Assembly (NCBI GenBank): GCA_958510825.1
Contig: OY294052.1
Coordinates: 3,121,816 to 3,185,815 of the forward strand
Origin: Brachypterus glaber
Lineage: Eukaryota > Arthropoda > Insecta > Coleoptera > Kateretidae
Reading direction: 5' to 3'
Length of the DNA stretch: 64,000 nucleotides
Of the stretch, positions 57,570 through 64,000 are shown in pieces. The position numbers and the translations under genes are program-made. The stretch's first letter is position 1; the number at the start of each line of letters is the position of its first letter. The notes under the pieces were generated by a model, which was given only the letters and a program-made list of their open reading frames with translations, was not told the origin of the DNA and ran no database searches.

Positions 57570-60500
57570 ATGGTTGCAAACCGTATTACTATATTATTTT
57601 TTATTGTTAGTCTTATATTTGTGGTTAGTTACGTAAACGGTAAGTAAACACTCTTAAATGGCCAGTATGCGCTGACATAGTTTTGGGTACAACCAGTAGT
57701 TTTTAGAATTCGGCAACGTTTTATATAAAAAGTTCAAATAACAATATGGGAGGATTGGTGTAGTGGACTACCGCGTCGTACTTGACGAGTTAAGCGGACA
57801 CTCCCTATAAATTGGTTCAAAAGTCAATTAAAGCCGGAGGTTCCCTCTACTACTAGCCCACACAAGTCCTGGACTTAGGGGATGCTTAATTAAGTAGAAT
57901 AGTACGAGGTTAAACAAAATGTAAATGTAAACTAAAGGAACTTTTCCGGTGGTATCATATTACTATTATTCTGCCCTGCTAAGACAAGTTGTCCTATCTG
58001 AAAATTAGATGTTTTGAGATATGGCAGTTTTATTGTTTTTGTTTGCACTTTTTGAAAACATGTTTAAATAAATATAGCGTTTGGTTCTGCTTTATTTTAA
58101 ATAAAAAATACGTAATATCCTGTGAAAAAAAATAAATTGTCGGAAAAATAAATTGTCATACTAAATGCATTTGTCCTATCTGAGAAAGTTAGGACAAAAT
58201 GATCTAAAAAGTCCAATCAAATTACTAAGATCTGTAAAGTTAGTCCTAGTCCTGACTTATTCGTCTAGTAAAGACTAATTAGGACAATTTTATTTATAGA
58301 ACATCCAAAGTTTTTCACATAGGACAAACATCTTAGGCTAATTTTTGGGATTTGGACTTTAGATAGAACATTTCTTTTTAGTAGACACATAGGGCTAGTG
58401 TAAAGCAATAGAATGGTGTGCTTATCTCAAAAAGTGAATTTTTGCAGATAGGACAACTTGTCTTAGCGGGGCAATATTTATGAGTACCAAAAAAATATCT
58501 GTTTGGGCCACTGAATAAGTTGGTTAGCAACGAAATGCGACCTGACCGAGTCAAACCTGGGATTGGTTTGATTTTATAACTCCACTAACTGGGGGATGGG
58601 GGTGATTATTTTAAAATGTTTACAACATTTTCGTGAAAATATGTATATAGGGATTCTTGAGGTTGCTAAAACCGAATATTGAAATAAATGTTTTCTAAAT
58701 CCACCCCCTTAGGGGCGGGGAGTGATTTTTGTGAAAATTGTTATATTGGGGTTTTTGAAGTTGCTAAAACTGAATAAAAATAGTCTAACTGAAAATTGGT
58801 ATAGAGGGGGTTTCGAGGTTGCTAAAACTGAATCTTAGAATAAAAAATTCTAAATCCACCACCTGAGGGGCGGGGGTAATTTTCGTGAAAATTGGTATAT
58901 TAGAGTTTTTTAAGTTTCTGAAAATAAATCTGATATTAAACATCCATTTCAAGCTAGGGTGGAAAATGGGAAAGCTTTTTTACTGCGCATTATGAGTCAA
59001 CTTTTATTTTCGTGAATAATATCTTACTTACCTCACTTGTACTGTAAACAACCAATCTTTTTTAGGTGAAATTATACATAGTTATGTTTGTCAATTTAAT
59101 TATCTACATTTAAAATGTCAGAAAGGAAAAATTTTAAAAATCAAGACAGCAAACTATGGCAAGATTACCAAAGAGAGATGTTATCTAAATAAAGAGGAAA
59201 GTTCTCACACAACTTGTAATCACAGTGATACATCTCTACCATTGGTAAAGATGCGGTTCGTATTCAAAGTAGAGTTTAAGTAGAGTCAGTCTATCTAGCG
59301 GCGTCAGCCGTTACGGCGCATCTCGACGCGTCGCGACAGTGGCTAAAGCCGCTGCTAGGTAGAGTGACTATGAGCTTCTTCCAATTCTCCCATAGACAAA
59401 GAACATAGATGAGCTGTCATCTCAAGGTTATATACAAATTTACGAGTCCTCCATTTTGATCGGAAGTTACGTCAGAAACCAGCGGGGAAATTTAAATTAG
59501 TGGGTAAAATGTAAATAAATAAACGACATAACCTTACTTTTTAATGTTTTCTTATGTTATATTAAAAAAAATCAAACTTACCTAAAAAATATGATACTGC
59601 TGTCTGCAGGTAGCAGTCGTTTTATGTTTCTACAACTTTTTATAAAACACGTCATTGCAAAGACTTTACTAGTTCTTTGAAAAAGCACTATAAAATATAC
59701 AAAAAACACAGAAAGACTTTAAAAGTTCAAAAACGCTATTATATAGTCTATAATAAAATAAAATGTTCACCCTTCTAGCACAAAACACCAAACGCGTAGA
59801 AAAAATAAGAGAAAAACCTCGAAAACAAACTCAAAACATACATAAATTAGGTTATGTTAACCTGTTGCACGAATATGTGCGAAGGTGTGTGCGAAGAATT
59901 ATATTTTTATATTTAAATTACTGGTAAAAATAAATAAATATCTGTGTAGTATAACATATTGATTTAGTTTTTACATATATAACAAACTGTTGCAACAAAA
60001 CAACAACAAAAAGAAACTTTTACTATCTACTGAAGTGAAATGAAAAGACACATCTCTAACAAAGAAAATATTCCTATCTAACGCAACACAGTGTTACCAA
60101 CATAAAATATATTTTTTTACTTTATGTTGGAAAATTGGAATCAAAATGGAGGACGCATTTAGTCGGGACGCAGAAGTATGCGCAGACGGTCAAAAATCAA
60201 TCTCTTTGTTTATTTTGTCTATGAATTCTCCCCACACTAAACAAATGATGAGGTCAATATGTATCATCTTGGCACGCCCACACGCACGGTACTCCCCCGA
60301 AGAACAGAACTTATGATTAATTTAAAAACGAACCTAATAAAAAAATAAGATATTAATTAAAACACAAACAACACTAATCTGTATACAAAAAGGACAACAT
60401 TGATGTAAAAAATCAACAAAAAAGTTTAAAACTAATTAAGTTACAGCTTATTAGATCTACGCATAGTAACTAACCACAATCCAACGTCGCGACATTGCAA

Positions 60501-61597
60501 CCGACGCGCCGGTTGCAATCTTAACTAAACGGCGGACGGTTGTTTACAGCAAACGGGGTGTTTTTTTAAAATAAGTTTTAATATTTTACATATTTAAACG
60601 TACGGAATTAACTGCTGCGCGTGCGGTATTCCCCTCTTTCCCATAAAGACTAATTTTATTATTTTTCTTTATGTTTTAGATGTGATTATTTAGAAGAGTG
60701 TACGGTATTCGCAGACAATAGCGTTTTTACAAATCCTTGTGAGGGAATCTTAAAATATCTGTATGTTACATACACATGTGAAGATGGTAAGACCTAGTTG
60801 TTACAAATCTTATAAAGCATTTTTTATAAAATTCATATTTGTATAAAAATATTTGGCTATTTTTTCCAAATGGAGCTCTCTACAACTAGAATTATGAAAC
60901 AAAAGACGTCTACCCTATCTCTATCTCATTTGTGCTACACTTTCCAGCCAACCAAATAAATACTGTATTTGTTTTTCATACAACAAATACAGTATTTATT
61001 TCGTTGGCCGGAAAGTGTAGCACTGAGCGGCACGAACGAACATAGCTAATGTGAATCTGTATAATAAGATAATTCTACTAAAATTTAGATAACGCCAGTA
61101 ATTTCTTTAATAAAAATAATATAGTTACACTTTTCGCCCGGCCAAGTAAATATTGTATTTGTTCAACAAAGAACAAATACAGAATTTGTTTGGTTGGGTG
61201 GAAGTGGGAGTGTATGTATGTCTTCTATCCTTTTTGGGTAGAACTTTTGTCCCTATCTAATCTAAGGGGAGAAATCGCCATTAAAAAAATATGTTTTTTT
61301 TAATAAAAAATGTATTGTTTGTCAATATAAAGTATAAAAATACAAAATTTATTTTAACTGACTCACTTTTTCAAAAGTCATTGACGTCACTATCTCACCA
61401 AAGTCACTATGCTATAAAATAAAAATTGGATTATTCAAAAGTCCGATTAAATCGCCATTTTCAGATTTTTTATTTTCTTAATTCTCTTTTAATGAAATAA
61501 AAACTTTATGGGATTTTCATTTCATTTATATATTCTTCCTTGTAAATCTAGTAGTTTGGTAACATATCAAACATTTTTATAAAAATATTATTGTATA

Positions 61598-61633
<36 letters not shown>

Positions 61634-62994
61634 ATAGACATTTATTGTTTCCAAAATTTGTACAATTTCATAACAATATATTATATTAAGATGACTATTT
61701 CACAAACAATATATAGACAATCAAAACCTTGCATTTTTAGTTTCTTGACCAATCAGATCAAAATGAATCTGATAATTTTTGCACATACGCAATTATCACT
61801 TGGTTACTATGGAAACAAGAAACTGCCAGTTACTGACATCTTAATAAACGTTATATTTTTGCAAAACGTGATTTTAATTTGTGAACCTTACAATTAGTTG
61901 ATTTATTTTTATTGATAAGCAATATAAATGCTTATTTTATTACCAAAACATCCTAGGTATAAACCCTAACTAATTTCAGATAATATATTATATTTTATGC
62001 ACTTTCCATCTGAAAAGCTTTAAATCACTGATATTCATAAATTTTAATTTATTAATTGAATCTTGGTATTAAAAACAGGCCACTAATAAATAAGCCACTA
62101 AAAACTAATTTAAACACTTATTTATTAAAAATATATTTGTATTTGACGAAAATTGCCAAGCAAAATATTTTTTTAATACAGTAAAAAAAATATCGATAAT
62201 TCAACATGCACTTATGACATTACTACTGATAAAATTACTAAACGAAAGTGGCTTTTATTCAAAAATTGAATAAAATAGATTTTAATCAACTTAGGTTTAG
62301 AGTAACTGTCCTAAAAATAAACGGAATTGTGCTAAAATGTGTAACATTAAGTAAATTTTACGAAAAACGATGTTAAAATTACAAATTTTTACACAATTAA
62401 ATAAGAATTCGTGTCATCAGGTCTACACGTTCGACTGTGTAAAAATTTTTTCATCAGAGTTTTGATCACCTTTTACATATTTTATGTTTATTTTTACATT
62501 TTTAATTTTTTTAGATTTGCCCTCTTATAAAACCGCATTAAGCTGCCAGTCCTTATCTGCAGAACTAACCTGTCCTCATGGACAATTTATTAAAGTCTTG
62601 CATGCAAATTATGGCAGAAGAAATCTTCACATATGTAAAAGGCATAAAGAAATACATCCAAAAAAATGTTTTCAAGAAAAGTCAATTTATGTAGTTAAAA
62701 ATAAGTATGTACACTATTATTACTGTCCGAGTACATAATCTTGGTTAGCGGAGCATCGGGAGCGGAAAGAAATGCGTTACCTCCCGTTGGTGTTCTGTGG
62801 TCTTTCCTCCCGTGTATTATTCATTGGCGACATATCGCAACGGTGCTGATATGAAAATTCCTGAAACTGGCCCAGGTTACGTGGTCGGACAGTATATAGG
62901 GGAACATTACATAGGCCCACAAAAACAATAAATCTCAATTACTATAAGTGAGACTATATTTTTCTTATGTATTTTTGGGCTCTGAAAACAAATT

Positions 62995-63026
<32 letters not shown>

Positions 63027-63158
63027 AAAAAAAAATAAAATTAACTTTTAGGTGTGAGAGAAAACAATATTGCATAATAGAAGCCAAGGATAACGTATTT
63101 GGTGATCCCTGTTCAGGGGAAGCAAAATATTTGGAAGTAAAATATACTTGTCTTTCAG
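57570..63158 (+). CDS. Secreted protein with two SUEL lectin domains (3' end beyond window)
   Basis: Exons 57570-57639, 59066-59255, 60680-60786, 62515-62704 and 63052-63158, and the gene continues past the window. Exon 1 encodes a signal peptide (about 24 residues, hydrophobic core ITILFFIVSLIFVVS). Exons 2 and 3 encode one D-galactoside/L-rhamnose-binding SUEL domain, and exons 4 and 5 a second, each with eight cysteines. Domain 2 keeps the ligand-site signatures ANYGR and FGDPCSGEAKYLEVKYTC. Domain 1 has ANYGK and FTNPCEGILKYLYVTYTC. Both pairs are 190 plus 107 nt with phases 1-2-1, so the domains arose by internal duplication. I chose the exon 2 donor ATGCG|GTTCGT over the stronger-looking TTG|GTAAAG because only it keeps the frame and gives VKMRCDY. 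It is probably an extracellular lectin for sugar recognition. Introns are filled with repeats. Confidence 0.85.
57747..57925 (+). mobile_element. tRNA-derived SINE, copy 4, internally deleted
   Basis: The head is present to GACGAGTT, then a jump of about 95 bases to AAGCGGACACTCCC. The B box is lost. It lies in intron 1 of the lectin gene. Confidence 0.88.
57972..58472. mobile_element. TIR element in intron 1 of the lectin gene
   Basis: TGCCCTGCTAAGACAAGTTG and the complement CAACTTGTCTTAGCGGGGCA form the ends. Pairing continues for about 35 bp. Non-coding. Confidence 0.82.
58560..58940. repeat. Degenerate minisatellite in intron 1 of the lectin gene
   Basis: GAGGTTGCTAAAACTGAAT, TAAATCCACC..CTTAGGGGCGGGG and TTTTCGTGAAAATTGGTATA recur three to four times with irregular spacing. 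Confidence 0.75.
59391..60223. mobile_element. Possible TIR element in intron 2 of the lectin gene
   Basis: CATAGACAAA ends face each other, and TCCTCCATTTTGAT lies inside each end in inverted form. The arms are otherwise diverged. Confidence 0.45.
60869..61282 (+). mobile_element. Double-hairpin MITE, copy 4 of 4
   Basis: Same orientation as the copy at 3208. Lies in intron 3 of the lectin gene. Confidence 0.85.
61600..61637. repeat. (GATA)n microsatellite
   Basis: About nine GATA units with one GATAAATA interruption, in intron 3 of the lectin gene. Confidence 0.95.
62996..63020. repeat. (TA)n microsatellite
   Basis: About twelve TA units in intron 4 of the lectin gene, 30 bases upstream of the exon 5 acceptor. 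Confidence 0.92.
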
Positions 63159-63485
63159 GTATGTAGCATTTACAGGGTGGCTAAATATCTCTTGAATTTT
63201 ATTTAAGGAGGAAAAGCTGGGGCCGGTAAACTTACCGGACACACGAATTCTTATTTTTTTTTAAACCAATAAAAAGTACTTACCTTAAATAGTATTTTTG
63301 CAAAAAAAAAATTGCGGATTACTCACAAATTAGCGAGAAATTAATTTTAAAAAAGTGCATTTTCAAGACATAGTTAGGGATTTTAACCACATTTCAATTT
63401 AAGTTGGTAAAATTTTCAGTTAACTAATAAACAGCGTTGTCAGTTTGTACATTTATTTATTTAAAATAATAGTACAAATTTTAAC

Positions 63486-63795
63486 AAAAAATGTAACGTT
63501 AACGTAAAGCAACTTCCTCCATTAAAAAAAAAAAAAACACCAAACAACACAAAACCAACGTAAACCAACGTTAACGTAAACCAACTTCTCCCATTAAAAA
63601 AAAATACCAAAAGAGTAAACTACCAAACCAAACCATTGTTAACGTAAACCAACGCCTCCCATTAAAAAAAACACCTAACCAGCAAACTACCAAACCAAAC
63701 CATTGTTAACGTAAACCAACTTCTCCCATTAAAAAAAAATACCAAATAACGAAAAAACCAACGTAAACCAACGTTAACGTAAACCAACGTCAATT
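63486..63795. repeat. Minisatellite downstream of lectin exon 5
   Basis: Units of about 55-70 bp containing GTTAACGTAAACCAAC, CTCCCATTAAAAAAAA and CTACCAAACCAAACC repeat about four to five times. Probably lies within the next intron of the lectin gene. Confidence 0.85.
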
Positions 63796-64000
63796 AAATT
63801 GTTATAAAATTCTAACAAAACAAAAAACTGAATTTTCCGCACCTATTTATATTCAAAACAGTAAGTTTTAGTAATAAAACCAAAAATCAGTGCAAAAATA
63901 TTGTTAATTTTTCAAACAAGAAATCATTCCGAATAATACAAGAAAACACTTTAAATCAAAATTAAAATATGACTACGCCGCATCTCTGTACACACGTGAC

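Noticed and set aside
63048..63242. 64-residue minus-strand frame opposite lectin exon 5
   Set aside because: It is a shadow of the coding exon on the opposite strand.

Overview
This is a eukaryotic, almost certainly insect, nuclear window. It is strongly AT-rich, with spliced genes (GT-AG introns, pyrimidine-rich acceptors), tRNA-derived SINEs, 5'-truncated LINEs, a Penelope-like element and dozens of inverted-repeat transposons. A 200-base assembly gap lies at 26346-26545. A TE-rich beetle-like or other insect genome fits, but the species cannot be fixed from the sequence. Five genes are supportable and occupy a small fraction of the DNA.

Layout. 1-24000: no host gene. It holds a solitary hammerhead-ribozyme element (610-920), foldback and TIR elements, a LINE RNase H remnant (10840-11600), a second LINE tail (21375-21700), SINEs and microsatellites. 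24384-25261: a 5'-truncated Penelope-like element with a GIY-YIG endonuclease, bounded by a 14-bp target duplication. 27020-28048: an array of 354-bp tandem repeats, each with an apparently intact type I hammerhead ribozyme on the minus strand, inserted with a 12-bp target duplication into a dispersed repeat whose empty site survives near 57105. 28195-41880: a tandem segmental duplication carrying two nucleoside hydrolase genes with identical four-exon structure. The introns of the first are swollen by nested insertions. 48509-55600: two divergently oriented SINA/SIAH-like RING E3 ligase genes, each with a candidate small intron ending at or one base before the ATG. 57570-63158 and beyond the window: a secreted protein with two SUEL (galactose/rhamnose-binding) lectin domains, each built from a 190-nt plus a 107-nt exon with matching phases.

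The most unusual system is the hammerhead repeat. The solitary copy and the three array copies differ in the 45-nt ribozyme only at the free core position N7 and in the stem II loop. The monomer length, tandem arrangement, minimal stem III, inverted terminal piece and 12-bp target duplications match animal retrozymes, non-autonomous elements thought to move as circular RNAs with help from Penelope-like reverse transcriptases. A Penelope-like fragment lies about 2 kb away. No cellular pathway links the host genes beyond the duplications described.
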